DNA from: Hyaloperonospora brassicae
Lineage: Eukaryota; Oomycota; Peronosporomycetes; Peronosporales; Peronosporaceae
Direction of reading: 5' to 3'
Assembly: GCA_947650285.1 (NCBI GenBank)
Contig: CANTFL010000545.1
Span: 92,184-156,183 of the forward strand
DNA: 64,000 nt
Positions 44,640-56,667 of this stretch are shown piece after piece (the stretch's first letter is position 1; every line of letters begins with the position of its first letter). The notes under the pieces were generated by a model. It saw nothing but the letters and a program-made list of their open reading frames with translations, made no database searches and had not been told where the DNA came from. The position numbers and the translations under genes are program-made.

Positions 44640-47330
44640 CTAGTAACATTTTACTATGTACAAGATATCTGAAAGCTCCTGAGCCAGGAAAGCATACCGG
44701 ATCCGGTAGTGTTTCGTGACAATCATCCGTAGTCTCCGAGAAAACCCGGAATTCTATGGTAAAGAGATCAAGCCCAGCGTGCAATAACGCCCCTTGCACG
44801 ATTGTGTCCACCCCTCCATGTTCGCGTTTCGCCAACGCCGTGAGCTGCCGGATCCCGGCTTCCCAATAGCGTGAGATGCTTTGCGAAACCGAAGTTTGCT
44901 CCCCCTTGAATACGGCGTCATTCCGCTCGATCCATAAGTGAGTCAGACAGATGCTGCTCACCAAAAACCGAATCCTATTCCAGACGTCGACCCGGCGTCT
45001 GCGTCATCCTGAAATCGTTCCGTTAGCCGGAACCGCTGACTGACGGGGATCGAAGGAGCCTGACGGTTCACGCTCCCGAGAAAGCACCGGGCATCTAACA
45101 GATGCTCAACGATTTCCCCTGACCAGTGACCGATGAGTTTGCCCCAACAAGCACGTGCTTTTGGGCATTCCCAAAATATACGAGCCGCAGTTTCTTCAAC
45201 CCCGTGACACCGCAGATCCGCCCGACAGCTATTGTCCAGGTGACGATGCTCATGATAAATGTCAAGTTGCTTGGTAGCGACTCGATAGCAAGTCCTGACC
45301 TGATATTCAGTGAGACCATGGGCGTGATTCCAAACTTAGTACGGGCGCTGATGCGCCGCGGCCCGTTGCCACGGATCGGTACTGAGGGCCGTACCCAATC
45401 GCTCGATCAACGGTTTCAACGCTCCTGCAAGTTGGCGTTTGTGAAGCCTGAACGCTAAATGAGAAACCGTCCATCGAATTGAACCGTTCGCGACGGTGTC
45501 GACGACCGCCCACGGAAACCGGTGGTGTCTGGGATGCGCGTAAAACACCACGCCGTGTCGTCGGAGGTGGTGAATTCCAGCTGAATGTTCTGCCGCCAAA
45601 TCCGCAGCCAACTCCGGAAGGTCGGTAATGAAAACCTAGCTAAACCCATCGTCACCTTGGCGAAGGCGGATCTTTTCGCCGACTGGGCCGAGGGAACCAC
45701 TCCTCTCGCCAACAATATGGCCCCTGCTCTCCGTGGCCAGTCGTACCGAAACTGAAGCCGAGGCGCATGGCGAAGCCTCAATGGAGGGTCTAGCGCGAGT
45801 TTAGTCCGGACATGAAATGGAGGAGATGCCAGTAGTATCGCCGTGACCCAACGCCGTAATTAGGACTGCGAGTGGGATGTAGAGTACCGTTCCGCAAGTG
45901 GGATGCGAATCAAGAACTCTTCCGGGCCTGTCCGTCGAATACGCAAGGTCGATATGGGGCAGGCTACGATCCGGTCATATGTGGAACGCAGTAGCTTCTT
46001 GCCCTGGTCATCTCGTATATGTGGATTACCACACCAGGCCAGCGTCCCCCAGAATTGGCAAAGCGCGGTCAATTGAGGGTCATGGGATGCAAATGCTTCG
46101 GGAAAACAGGCGCAAAAGATAAAACCCAATACCCCGTCCCACCAGCTATTCGCGCCAGTCAGCAATGTCGGAGCGTGCGTACGTACTCGATCCCGTAAGC
46201 AGTCAGAATGCTCGGCCGTAGGCTGAAGGAGTAGGTCTAGGTCCCGCACAAAGGAATTCTTGGATGGCTTGACCAAACTGGTTGCCTACCCTCCAGGCCG
46301 AGGCCTTTCATGCAGGACCAAACCAGAAGGTGTCGGCATACCCCGATAAGCCCAGAAGCGCCACGAGTCAAAATACTTGTCGTGGTATTGGGTAAGCCAC
46401 CGTAGAGAGTGTTGACTTCGCTGCGTCTTAATGGCGACCTCAACCGAAACCAGCCCTACGCCCCCAGCTTTCTTGGGCGTGCAGAGTAGGCCCAAGTTAA
46501 TCTTGTGTCGACCCGCCTCCGTTGTCGTAGCATGCGCCCATAGAAATTGTTTGTACAAATTTCTCACGTCCTGGCCCGCCCACTCCGGGATGTCGAAAAC
46601 TGCCGCCGTGAATAGGATGGACGGAAGAATGACAGAGTTGAGAATCAGAACCCGATTTTCCGCACTTGTCGCAATCGTCGAAGCCGTGAACAACGGCCGT
46701 TGTAGCTTCCGGATCCGAAGCGCCCAATTGCGATGCTGCAAGTCGCCTGGCCCAACCTCATAGCCCAAGTACCGTACGGTGTCCTTAGGCTGAAGGACCG
46801 GTACGCCCCGGAAATCCAGCATCCTCAATCCCGTGTTCAGAAAAATTAGCTTGCTCTTGGCCGGCTGAACGACTGGACCGGACAGGACAGGACACTGAAA
46901 CGTGAAACAAGCCCCAGCGCCATATCGAGCTGACCCGCTTTCTCTAAAATATCGTCGAATCGTCGACAAACGTTGAAAACATGTGCTTTGTCCCCACTAC
47001 CCCTGGGACTAAAAGGCCACACAAGGTGGGCAATTGCTGGAGTGCAACGCCTACGAACTCCACGACGAGGAAGAAAAGCAGTGGGGATAGCGGACACCCT
47101 GATGGGTCAACAGACGAGGCAGATGACTTGTTTGGTACATATAGTGACAACAACGTGGGCCAGAAGAGGTGCAACTGCCAACAGAAGCGGCAGCTGAACA
47201 GAAGCAATGACACGCAGGAAACAAGAGCGTGGATGGCGGTGGAAGACGATCGAGACCCAGTCATCCAGCGGGACTAGAAGTGCAGTTAGCGCAATTACTT
47301 TCGTTTTAGCGCCTGCTCCCGAATTTATCG
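44640..47330 (-). mobile_element. LINE (non-LTR retrotransposon) relic
   Basis: A minus-strand series of broken frames reads as the 3' half of a LINE ORF2. Reverse-transcriptase motifs GCPLSPLLFFLVVE (near 47100) and FVDD (near 46960; the usual form is Y/FADD) come first. A thumb region follows (RYLGYEVGPG, NSVILPSILFTA, GLLCTPKKAGGVGL). Next are a zinc-binding RVT region and a C-terminal LTHLWIERNDAVFKGE motif (near 44950-44895), typical of L1-like elements in plants and oomycetes. The endonuclease half is missing and several frameshifts are present, so the copy is dead and 5'-truncated. Confidence 0.82.
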
Positions 47331-47934
47331 AGGTCATGGCGTCGATGCCGAGGCTGTGTGAGGTGGAGTAGGGGACAGGATCCGCCACTCGCAAAATTGC
47401 GTCAACTGACCCGTTGAAGTCGTGACGCAGCTGTATCTGCTGTGCGAGCGAAAAGCTGCAGCTCATTTCAGCAAGAGAAGTTGAATCGTTAAGTCGTAGC
47501 GTCGACATGCTGCTTCAGGATGCAATCGGAGATACGCGCAAACAAAAGAAGGCGCGATGGAGGGACGATGGATGCGACTACGTTGTTTTGTCGCGGGACT
47601 AAACTCGGTATGGAGGTCCAGGACATGAAGCAAATGGTGGACGAGCACGGATGGGGTGTAATGAAGCTGCGTCACTGGGACATCCATTAGTTTTGCCTGA
47701 AGAGGTAGACGACCATGTGACTAGCATGTCATCACTCAGACCGTCGCTCTTTGTGAAAAGCATCCACGAAAGTAAGTGTGTTGTGGGCGCGAAAAGCGCT
47801 GGCAGTCTACTGAGAAATACTGTACATCGCGTGATTCGCACGTGAAAAGCTCAACTAAATTGCAGATGACTCGACCTGTAAGCAGTGACATCAGCAGTCA
47901 CGTTGAGTATCTTCGTCATGTCGTCGACGCTTTC
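47331..47934. other. Spacer between LINE relic and element 1
   Basis: No assigned gene. It may be older repeat debris. Confidence 0.35.
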
Positions 47935-48468
47935 TGTAACGGGGTTACACATCGACTGGCAGTCGACAATAGTTGTGATGCACACAAGGGATGGGATCTT
48001 CTTTTAAAGTAATATTAGAACACGGTATTAATTGTTGAAGACTGATGTCTGTCAACCATTACGAGATCTTTTGAGAAGTTTTATTTAGTACATTAGCGAG
48101 TAGGTCAATTACGTTGTTCTAAGGTGTTCTTTCAGGTTAAACGAAGAAATAAAGTTCAGTTCCCATTTTGATCTGAAATACACGCGCCTCTCTGAGGCGT
48201 CTTGCCATCGTCCAAGGTGTTTAGCAACGCCTTGTTAAGGCAGCTACTCCTAGTGCACTCTGTGCTGTGATTCTCTGAATCGTTTGGTCCCCCTGGAACA
48301 GGGGGCGTAAGCTCTCTGAGCTTGTTGACTCTTTGAGTCGGGTTCTCTGAACCAAGCCTTAAGCTCTCTGAGCTGTTTGATTCTCTGAGTCAAGTTCATT
48401 GAACCTTAAGTTGCTGGTTGAGCGATAAAGTCTTTCTCTGACTTAAGCAGCTGTGTGGCTCCGCTACA
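47935..48468 (+). repeat. Element 1, 5' LTR
   Basis: 534 bp starting TGTAACGGGGTTACA and ending CTACA. It is Ser-codon-like and CTCTGA-rich near its end, and is followed two bases later by a primer-binding site TGGCAGCACTTG (48471). It is colinear with 55138-55589. Confidence 0.88.
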
Positions 48469-48527
48469 CCTGGCAGCACTTGTAGTAAATTTACACCTGA
48501 GTCGGTAACGACTGATCCTCTGCGAGG

Positions 48528-49560
48528 ATGAAGCGATCCACACCTCTTACGGAGGCCCAGAAGGTCACGCTTAATAAGCTAACCGCGGCCGTAGACCCTG
48601 AATATGTGGAGTTTCTAGCTGCACAAGGTCCCGATGCGCTCAATTTACGAGTCGAGACCTTCATGCAGTATGAAACGGCCCTGTTAGGGCAGGTTCAAAA
48701 CCAAGTAGCATCGGCTATGCGAACACACTACGTGGAAATGCCACCAGATGAGGCTAAGCCTCGTCCCCTTTAAGTGAACGTTAAACATTACTCCGGGAAG
48801 GAGGGGGGAAACTTGACCCTCTGGATTCGTGAGATTGAGATGACCATGAGTCTGGCCTTATCTCACTTGAGCACCAGCGGGTCTTGCTGGCTATTTCTAA
48901 GCTCGATGGAACAGCACGAGAGTGGACTCTGACGTGCAACACGTATGTTGTCTCGGATTTTCCCACATGGGATTTGCTCAAGTTAGACCTTTTGCGAGTT
49001 TTCTAGCCGCCTAACCAGGCTTATCGCGTGCGCTCACGCTTCTTGTCTACCCATCAGGATAAGAATGAGTTAACGGACTATGCCCAAGATCTGAGAACTC
49101 TTATGGCTGCTATACAGTCTGACCCTCTCCCTGAGACAGTCTGTGTGACCGTCTCATGAAAGGTCTTCGCACTGGCGTGGCCAGGACCAAAGTGTTTCGG
49201 TTCCGTCCATCTACTTTTGAGGAAGCTGTTAGCATCGCTCAAAATGCTGAGCACAACTTCAAGTCGGCCAGAATTGGTTGGAATGGATACAACCCAAGCT
49301 TTGCGAGGGAAACCTCTGCGAGAACCTCGGCTTACTGTAAGCCTGAACAGATGGATCTCAGCTATGCTGAAGATTTAGGTGAATCGGAGCTTCATGTTGG
49401 AGAGCAACGACAGGAAGTGATACGCTGTTACATGTGCGGAAGCACTAAACACTTTCACTCCACTTGTCCTTTGCGTAAGCAACGACCGACTCCTATTAGT
49501 CGAAACCCCGGCCCCAACCAGAAGTCTGGTATGGCACGGGGAAACGTCTACGCCGAGTAA
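48528..49560 (+). pseudogene. Element 1 gag
   Basis: The N-terminus (48528-48773) starts MKRSTPLTEAQ and ends in a stop. The middle is scattered over other frames. The C-terminal part (49156-49560) is open and ends with a zinc knuckle CYMCGSTKHFHSTC. The last codons hold an in-register G GGA AAC heptamer 12 nt before the stop, as in element 2. Confidence 0.8.
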
Positions 49561-49578
49561 GTGCAGGGGCTCTACTGC
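49539..49578 (+). promoter_or_regulatory. Element 1 candidate -1 frameshift site (decayed)
   Basis: The heptamer GGGAAAC (49539-49545) sits in the register G GGA AAC of the gag frame. The stop TAA is at 49558-49560, and AGTA (49556-49559) can pair with TACT (49573-49576) over a loop like that of element 2. The stem is shorter than in element 2, consistent with decay. Confidence 0.55.
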
Positions 49579-49623
49579 TATACTAGGGTATAACTGAGTT
49601 CTGTCACTTCTCTACGAGTTAGA

Positions 49624-52600
49624 GTGAAACAGGGCTTAGTCCCACAGAGCTCTGTGCCAGCCAGCACAGAGCGTGGATACAAGCCTGGCTTGTTAGTCGC
49701 CGAGGCGAAAGTTAAAGGCTTTGATAAGCATTGGTCGATTCTAATCGACTCCGGAGCATCATGCAACTATGCTCGACGTCGTTCCCTTGAGGGGATTCAG
49801 CGATACGCTGAAGCGCTCAAAGTGCATGAAGGTGATTTGATCACCGTTCGTTTAGCGACTGGTAGTTGCGTCACGGTGCCTAAAGTTCCGTTGAACTTAG
49901 GTGTGAAGTTTTTGGACTTGGACAGCATTGAACGCTGCCTTGTCCTTGACTTGGATTCGAGATACGATCTCATCCTAGGTATGGCTTGGCTTGAACGCCA
50001 TGAGCCATGGATTGATTGGAGGTCTAAGAGCTTAGGCGCAACGCGCAATGTTCCTAGCGAAGCTTTGGAGAGTCATGAACACACCTTCGCCAGGCAACAA
50101 AATCGCTATTGGTGCGAGCCATTGACGGAATATGTCAATGTGCTGTACATTGGTATGTTAGAGTTAGTTAACTCCAATGTCAATGATATGAATTTTATAA
50201 GGAGCTCTTTCACCGTATGTGAGGAGAGTTATACTCCGTTGAGAGATACTCGTTGCGATAATGAGCCACTGCATGCTGCAGGCATGGTTGGCCTAGGGCC
50301 GAGACATCGAGAATGTAATTCCTCTGATGTGAGTGGGGTGGCACGTTGAATTCCATTGATTGAGAGCGGCCGAGGTGGCACCTCACTGAATGTCGGTAAT
50401 GACATTGTTGACGAGAAGCCATAGTGTTCATGGCTAGGCCCGGATGCTGTACGTGAAGTGGTACGTGTAAATCCACTGGGTGAAGTGTTCGAGTTACGTA
50501 ACTCTTCACCAGATGTCGTATAAGACATGAGCTCTCGTATAGAGCGTGCTAAGATAAATAGCAACCACGGGAACTCTACTGTCCCGGCCTCTAGGAGGCG
50601 TAAGGTTTCTTTGAGGAAACAACCCCAGCGTCTGGTAGCAACTGTTAAGCGCCCAACGTCTAAGAATTCACGAAGTGATAATAGTAATAATACGCTATAT
50701 ACACTTGTCAATGGATTGACTGGCCATGTTGATGGCAATATTAGTCTCGAGACCCTTCTATCCTTGAATACTCTCTTTGACCTAGACGAAATTTCTGACG
50801 GCGAAATCTGCCAAGCCTTACAGGCAGGAGAATTATCCGAGTCAGTGGTCATTCGGCCGTATATTGAGTTGAACTCATCCTCGTTATTGGACGAGTCTGT
50901 CCTTGAGGTCACAAAGGCGGCATTGGATGCCCGAAGTTGATTTTCGTTCCTTAAGGATCCTATGGATCCGTTCTATCCTTTGGTAAAGAAGTTTCATGAC
51001 GTGGTGTGTCACAACCCACCGTCCGTCTTACCTTCCGATAGAGGTGTACGTCATGAAATTGACTTGGTTCCTGTAACTAAATACTGCGTAACACTGCAGT
51101 GGCCTTTACCGAAGGAACAGTGTGACGTCATTGACGAATTCTTTTGTGCAAAGCACGCGGCAGGAATGGTACGTGAGAGCAAATCTCCCCATTCCACACC
51201 GACCTTCTGTGTCGAAAAGCCCAATGGGGAGTGGCGCATTGTTCATGCTTACGACAAGCTTAATGCGGACACCATCCCGGCTCAGACACCAATTCCGAGG
51301 AAGGATGTTCTTCAGGACAATATGGTGGGATGTACAATGGACATTGCGCTCAACTTAGTCGTTTGTTACCAGCTGCTCATGCGAGAGAGCGATATTCCGC
51401 TGACAGCGGTCAGCACTACGATCAGTATGCTCTGGGAGTGGCTCGTAATGCCGCAAGGGTTATCAAGTGCCCCGGACACATTCAATCGTCTTGTGACGCA
51501 GCTGTTTAGACCTCATAGAGGTTATGAACAGACAAACTTTAATGGCATCTTTAACCATATTCGTGCTACGAACGGTCGGTCGGATGTGGACAGTCACATT
51601 GATCATTTACGAGCGGTGCTCGAGTGCATGCGCATTAATAAGTTGTACGCCAACGCGTCTAAGTGCATCTTTGGTGCAGAAGAGATTCCTTTTTACGATG
51701 CTTTATTGGTAAGCGAGGCCTTCGAGCGCATCCCGCTAAGGTGAAAGCCATAGTTGATTGACCGGTTCCAAAGAACCAAAAGGACTTACGTAAGTGGCTT
51801 GGCCTTGCCAATCACTTACACAAGTACAGTGCTAATTACGCATACATGGCTCGGCCATTATCCAATCTCCTTCGAAGGATGTGGAATGGTGCTGGACTAG
51901 CACCGAACATGATGCTTTTCAAGCAGTAAATGATCGGCTCTTTCATGCGCCAATCTTAGCTTTGCCTGATCCTGATCGGCCTTTCAGTGTCGTCTGTGAC
52001 GCATCTGACTTTGCCATAGACAGTGATCTGTTACAGACAGATTATGATGGATGGGAACGCATCATTGCGTTTGTGTCCGGACAGCTGAAGGCTGAAGAAA
52101 GGAACTATCCTGTTCATGAAAAAGAGCTACTTTCCATGAAGTATGCTCTCGTCAAGTTCAGAGTCCATCTACTTGGATCTAAGCCGTTTGTGATCTATAC
52201 AGATCATGCGTCTTTACGCGCTGCGACCCAGTCGCCTCACCTCTCTCAGAGAATGACTCGTTGGCTTTCCTTCTTAGCCGAATACAACTTAGAGGTGAAG
52301 TATAAGCCGGGCAAGCAGAATGCTTTGGCTGATGCGTTGTCACGCAGGCCTGACTATGAGCTTGCTCATGTTACGACTCTGTCGTCGTCGGTCACTGACC
52401 TAATACGTACGGCATATGCCAAGGATGAACATTGTGCAGCTCTGCTACGTGCTATATGGAGCGAGGAGTTTAAGTACTCAGACATAAAATTGTCGGCACG
52501 ATTACGCGCGAGGCTGCATCGATATTAAATCGATCAGGGCCTGTTGTGCTATAGCACGGATGTGGAGGATACCCCTCGCATCGTTGCCCCTTATGATGAG

Positions 52601-54160
52601 GAGTTGAAGTATCGGACCTCTATCAGGCACATGATACTGCGTTAAGTGGTCATCTCGGTGGTGAAGAAGACCTACGGCTCAGTTAGCCAATGCTATTGGT
52701 GGCTAAACTATACAAATGGGTGATAACATATGTGCGTACGTGTGAAACGTGTCAACGGGTGAAACCCTCACCTCATGCGGCTTCGCCGCTATCTAGTTTG
52801 CCTGTACCCAAGGGGTGTTGGGAGTCCATCAGCATAGACTTTATGTTCCGTTTACCGAAAGATTCGTATGGAAATACGGCTATTATGGTCCTTGATGACC
52901 GTTTGAGCAAGATGACTCATTTAGCGGTGATGCCGGATACCATTGATGGTGCAGGTACAGCTACGCTGTTTATCGATCGAGTGTTTCGACAACACGGTTT
53001 GCCCTTGGCAATTATCTCTGATAGAGATCCTCGCTTCACTGGGAAGTTTTGGAAGTCCATCTTCAAGGTGCTCGGAACACGATTGGACATTTCCACAGCG
53101 TATCATCCGCATACTGATGGTCAAACCGAGCGAGTGAATTGCATCATCGGTAATATATTGCGCAGTGTTTGCGCTGAAACGCCGAATCGTTGGAGTTCGA
53201 TGCTCCTTGTCGTTGAGCTTGCGTTGAAAAACGCCGTGCATGCCTCCACCGGCTACACACCGTTCTATGTGAATGATCTCACACACCCTCGCGTTCCGTT
53301 AACGCTACCACTACGTGGTTCAGGGCTTGGTGGGGGAGGAGTTGCCGATCGGCTTGCTGATATCAGCCCTGCTACTGTTCAAAAACAGGTAAGCGAGTTT
53401 TTCGCAACGCGATGAAATGTCTTACGACATGTGCGTGAAGCACTGGCTGATAGCCAAGACAAGCAGAAGGAAATAACTCATGCAAAAGGCAGAGGTTTTA
53501 TTGGACGTTATGAGATCGGAGACCAAGTTCTACTTAACGCTAAAAGCTTATTTAAAATGTAGTGTCCGCTGTCTTCAAGACAAAGTTGCGTCCGCGCTTC
53601 ATTAGACCATTCACGGTCGTCTCAAAGAAGGGACTTGCGTATACGCTCAATTCTCCGCACAAACTGCGCACACACCCTGTGTTCTACGTGGGCTTGCTTT
53701 AGCCATATGAAGATCCGTCCCACGTGAACTTGGAGGCGCTTGCGCCGCGTAGGTTGGCCTTTCCATCGGCTGTTGAACCCGTATCGGGATGTCAAGCTGA
53801 TACTCCATCCGGGCTTGGCCCAACTCCAATTTCTAGACACGGGCTCGGCTCAACTCCAATGTCTGAACACGGGCTTGCATTGCGTCGGACGCACTCTTGG
53901 TCTTACCATATGTCTCACGGAGACCACTAAGCTCGAGAAGCACCTTCTCATGCTCCTCCTTAGGTATACCGACCACCTCCGACGCTGCTCGATGAGAAAG
54001 GGAACCGCCAGTTCCATGTGGAGAAACTCCTGAAGCGACGTCGTCGTCAAGGTCAATACCAGTATCTGGTGAAGTGGCGAGGGTATCCGGAGTCGTAGAA
54101 TTCGTGGGAGTTGAGACACCCCTTCGGCAGGATTGCCCATACGCCGTTGATGTGTTTGAA
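49624..54160 (+). pseudogene. Element 1 pol
   Basis: Pieces in several frames give the protease (LIDSGASCNYARR), RT (50962-51744), RNase H ([13 protein letters not shown], 51881-52528) and integrase (52690-53415; [25 protein letters not shown]). The GPF/Y end is HPVFYVG and a chromodomain (HVEKLLKRR...YLVKWRGYPE) is near 54010-54110. Both catalytic RT motifs are destroyed: the first Asp motif reads ALNL and the YFDD box reads NFNG. Stops separate every block. Confidence 0.88.
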
Positions 54161-54924
54161 AATCGTGTAAAGGGTCCTCCTGTGACCAAAGAAGCTTCTC
54201 ACCAATAGTGGTCGACGCAGGTGGGTTGTTGAGCACCGCTTGACCAACACTCACATCGGCCAGAATAGCCGGAGCATAGCGTGTGCGAGTTCGCAACTGG
54301 CCTCTGGCTTTAATCTTGGCGTAATCATACCGAAGCTTTCGTTCTAGACGAACGTCTGCCACATCGGCACTTGCTCTGAGAGCTAACACGCTGCTGAGGT
54401 GTCGTTTCCGATGCACCCAGCGAACAAACGCGTTGTCTTCTTCCTCCTGTCTTTCGCCCGCGAATAGGAGGATGGGTATACCCTTCATCGGTGGAATTGG
54501 TGCACCCCGTGCTTGCGTGTCAAGTCGCAACTTGTATTGACTCTGAGTCGTCAAGTAAGGTTGCAGGTACCTCTCGCGAAGTACCTGTCGACTCTCGACC
54601 TCATCAGGAGATGTTGGCTCATCGCCAATGGCCCAAGTTGCCAAAGAACGACCTGTCGTTTGGCGTTTACGCTCTTCCACACTGAGTGGGGTGAAAAGAT
54701 AGCCGCGACGATCATCAAGGGTTGCAGCAAGCTACATACGGCACTGAGCGCTCTCCTCTCGTTGGATATCCAACTGTTGTTGCTCATCGAGCGGATTGGT
54801 GATGATGGCATCGCCCACGATGGGTGCTTGATGCGGCGCCGGTGGCGCGTTGGCTTCGCCACGCTCGGCAAATGGTTTTGGTGCAATATGAGGCGCTGCC
54901 TCTTGCACTGGTGCGTCGGACATT
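53650..54924 (-). pseudogene. Element 1 antisense reading frame (decayed)
   Basis: Read on the minus strand this looks like one broken gene. It starts with MSDAPVQEAAPH near 54924, followed after a frameshift near 54732 by a long open part (54680-54180) with ERKRQTTGRSLATW and FVRWVHRKRH. A further shift leads into a segment ending in a coiled coil (GIPKEEHEKVLLELSGLRE...MQARVQTLELSRAR, about 53960-53835). It lies opposite the chromodomain region and ends just past the integrase tail, as does the intact antisense frame of element 2. No sequence similarity between the two N-terminal parts is obvious by eye. Confidence 0.4.
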
Positions 54925-55137
54925 GTCCTCTCATCACCATGAATATCGGTATCACTACCATAGTCCACCTCCACATATATGCTGAGGTAGGAAGAGAGAG
55001 TCGAGGACTCGTTGTGTGGCAATGCCCTGCTGTTTCGTGTTTTGCAAACCATGAAGGTTGAAGTGCACACACACCGTCCTCTTCAAGAAAATAATTCGAC
55101 TGACGTTTTGAGATACCGCCAGTCTAATGGGCGAGAG

Positions 55138-55589
55138 TGTACTGGGGTTACACGTCGACTGGTAGTCGAGAATAGTTGTGGTGCACACAAGGGATGGGAT
55201 CTTCTTTAAAGTAATATTAGAACACGGTATTAATTGTTGAAGACTGATGTCTGTCAACCATTACGAGATCTTTTGAGAAGTTTTATTTAGTACATTAGCG
55301 AGTAGGTCAATTACGTTGTTCTAAGGTGTTCTTTCAGGTTAAAAGAAGAAATAAAGTTCAGTTCCCATTTTGATCTGAAATACACGCGCCTCTCTGAGGC
55401 GTCTTGCCATCGTACAAGGTGTTTAGCAACGCCTTGTTAAGGCAGCTACTTCTAGTGCACTCTGTGCTGTGATTCTCTGAATCGTTTAATCCTCCTGGAA
55501 CAGGGACCGTAAGCTGTCTGAGCTTGTTGACTCTTTTAGTCGGGTTCTCTGAACCAAGCCTTAAGCTCTCTGGGCTATTTGATTCTCTG
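55138..55589 (+). repeat. Element 1, 3' LTR (first 452 bp)
   Basis: Colinear with 47935-48387 with about 19 differences, cut at GATTCTCTG by the start of element III. Confidence 0.88.
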
Positions 55590-55983
55590 TGTAACGGGGC
55601 ACACCCTTGCGTGAACTTAACGCAAGGGTTTGGGTGCGCCCGACGGACGTACACGAGGCAAACGAGGAAGCGTAGGTAGGGTAAAAGTAGAACTGTTATA
55701 TTAATATAATTAAGTCTTTTAACCACTGTCTCTCCGTTTGACTTAACTTAATTATACTAATATAACTGAGATGTATGGTGACGTCTCGTCACCACTCATT
55801 GCGCGCGTCTTGCGGCGATTGGTGGGTTGATATCATCAAGATATCAACCAATGAACAGACTCTTTGGTCGACCCTTCAATATCACCACTTTGGTGATATT
55901 GTTTAAAGAATATTCAACTTTATATTCTTTATTGTCACTTTCCTTAAAGTGACAATTTCTATGTAACGGGCTGCCCCGTTACA
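55590..55983 (+). repeat. Element III LTR, a series of hairpins
   Basis: 394 bp, starting TGTAACGGGGC and ending GCCCCGTTACA. Stem-loops follow one another: CCCTTGCGT/ACGCAAGGG, TAATTAAGTC/GACTTAA, TTGATAT/ATATCAA, ATATCACC/GGTGATAT, AAAGAATAT/ATATTCTTT, GTCACTTT/AAAGTGAC and AACGGG/CCCGTT. Confidence 0.8.
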
Positions 55984-56338
55984 CCTGGCCCCTCGGATCA
56001 AAGGCCTAAATCGTTATCCCACACAATTGTCGGAATTCGAGGCAATTAACTTGACTAGTACCTTTAGAAAATTGCCTCACAAAGTCGATGATCAGTAAAA
56101 CTGGCAATGCACAAGCCAGACAAACTTTCTTTTCGAATAAATTATTGCCGCGGTTAATTTGGTTGGTGCCCAAACGACGGCTACGCTTGCTGCAGCCTGC
56201 AAAACTTGACATGTCGCCATAAGCTACGTTGGTGACTTGTTTGGAACGGCTAGAAACCTGACCTGCAAGGGGTGGTTCCCTGGGGTAGTGGTGCAGTACG
56301 CTAATCTATAAGATGATGCCTGCCGGTTCAATCCTCTG
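55590..56338 (+). mobile_element. Element III: LTR plus start of internal region
   Basis: An LTR (55590-55983) is followed by CC and a candidate primer-binding site TGGCCCCTCGGATC at 55986. About 340 bp of internal sequence without a recognised gene follow, and then element 2 interrupts it. The rest is presumably beyond the window. The LTR is related to the relic at 480-787. Confidence 0.65.
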
Positions 56339-56665
56339 TGTAATGGGCCACCCCGTTACATAAGTAGTTTCGATTAAGTTTACATGTTACTTAAGTAGGG
56401 GTGTTACTTTCGAAGTAGCGAAAGTAGCACGTCGTATATTTTAGCTGGTTTAATGGGCTCAGTACCATTATTAGCCAGTAAGATATAGACACGTAGATTG
56501 AGTGGTTCCCATGAGTCCAAGGGAACCATTCGTACTTAGGATGATTTTAAAAGACAAAATATAAACAGAGTTAAAAATACTTAACACCTAAGACTTGGGC
56601 TTTGAGCTTCCTCAAAGCGTTAGAAATAGTGTACGCTGAGTACGGGTTATTCTAGCCCCGTTACA
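56339..56665 (+). repeat. Element 2, 5' LTR
   Basis: 327 bp from TGTAATGGG to CCCCGTTACA. The first 22 bases form a hairpin that closely resembles the last 22 bases of the element III LTR. Confidence 0.93.
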
Positions 56666-56667
56666 CC

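Larger units (their letters stand above)
47935..55589 (+). mobile_element. Element 1: old Ty3/gypsy chromovirus, 3' LTR interrupted
   Basis: Element 1 has a 5' LTR at 47935-48468, gag and pol remains, an antisense relic, and the first 452 bp of its 3' LTR at 55138-55589. There element III has been inserted. The aligned LTR parts differ at about 19 positions (roughly 96 % identity), so the insertion is much older than element 2. Order protease, RT, RNase H, integrase, chromodomain marks a Ty3/gypsy chromovirus. All genes are broken. Confidence 0.88.

Noticed and set aside
44044..44964. 306-codon minus-strand frame linking LINE and MVK exon 1
   Set aside because: It joins a LINE tail, promoter sequence and MVK exon 1 by accidental read-through; only the parts belong to real features.
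56285..56345. A functional tRNA gene
   Set aside because: A and B boxes are present, but T-stem and anticodon stem do not pair and the 3' acceptor arm is missing.
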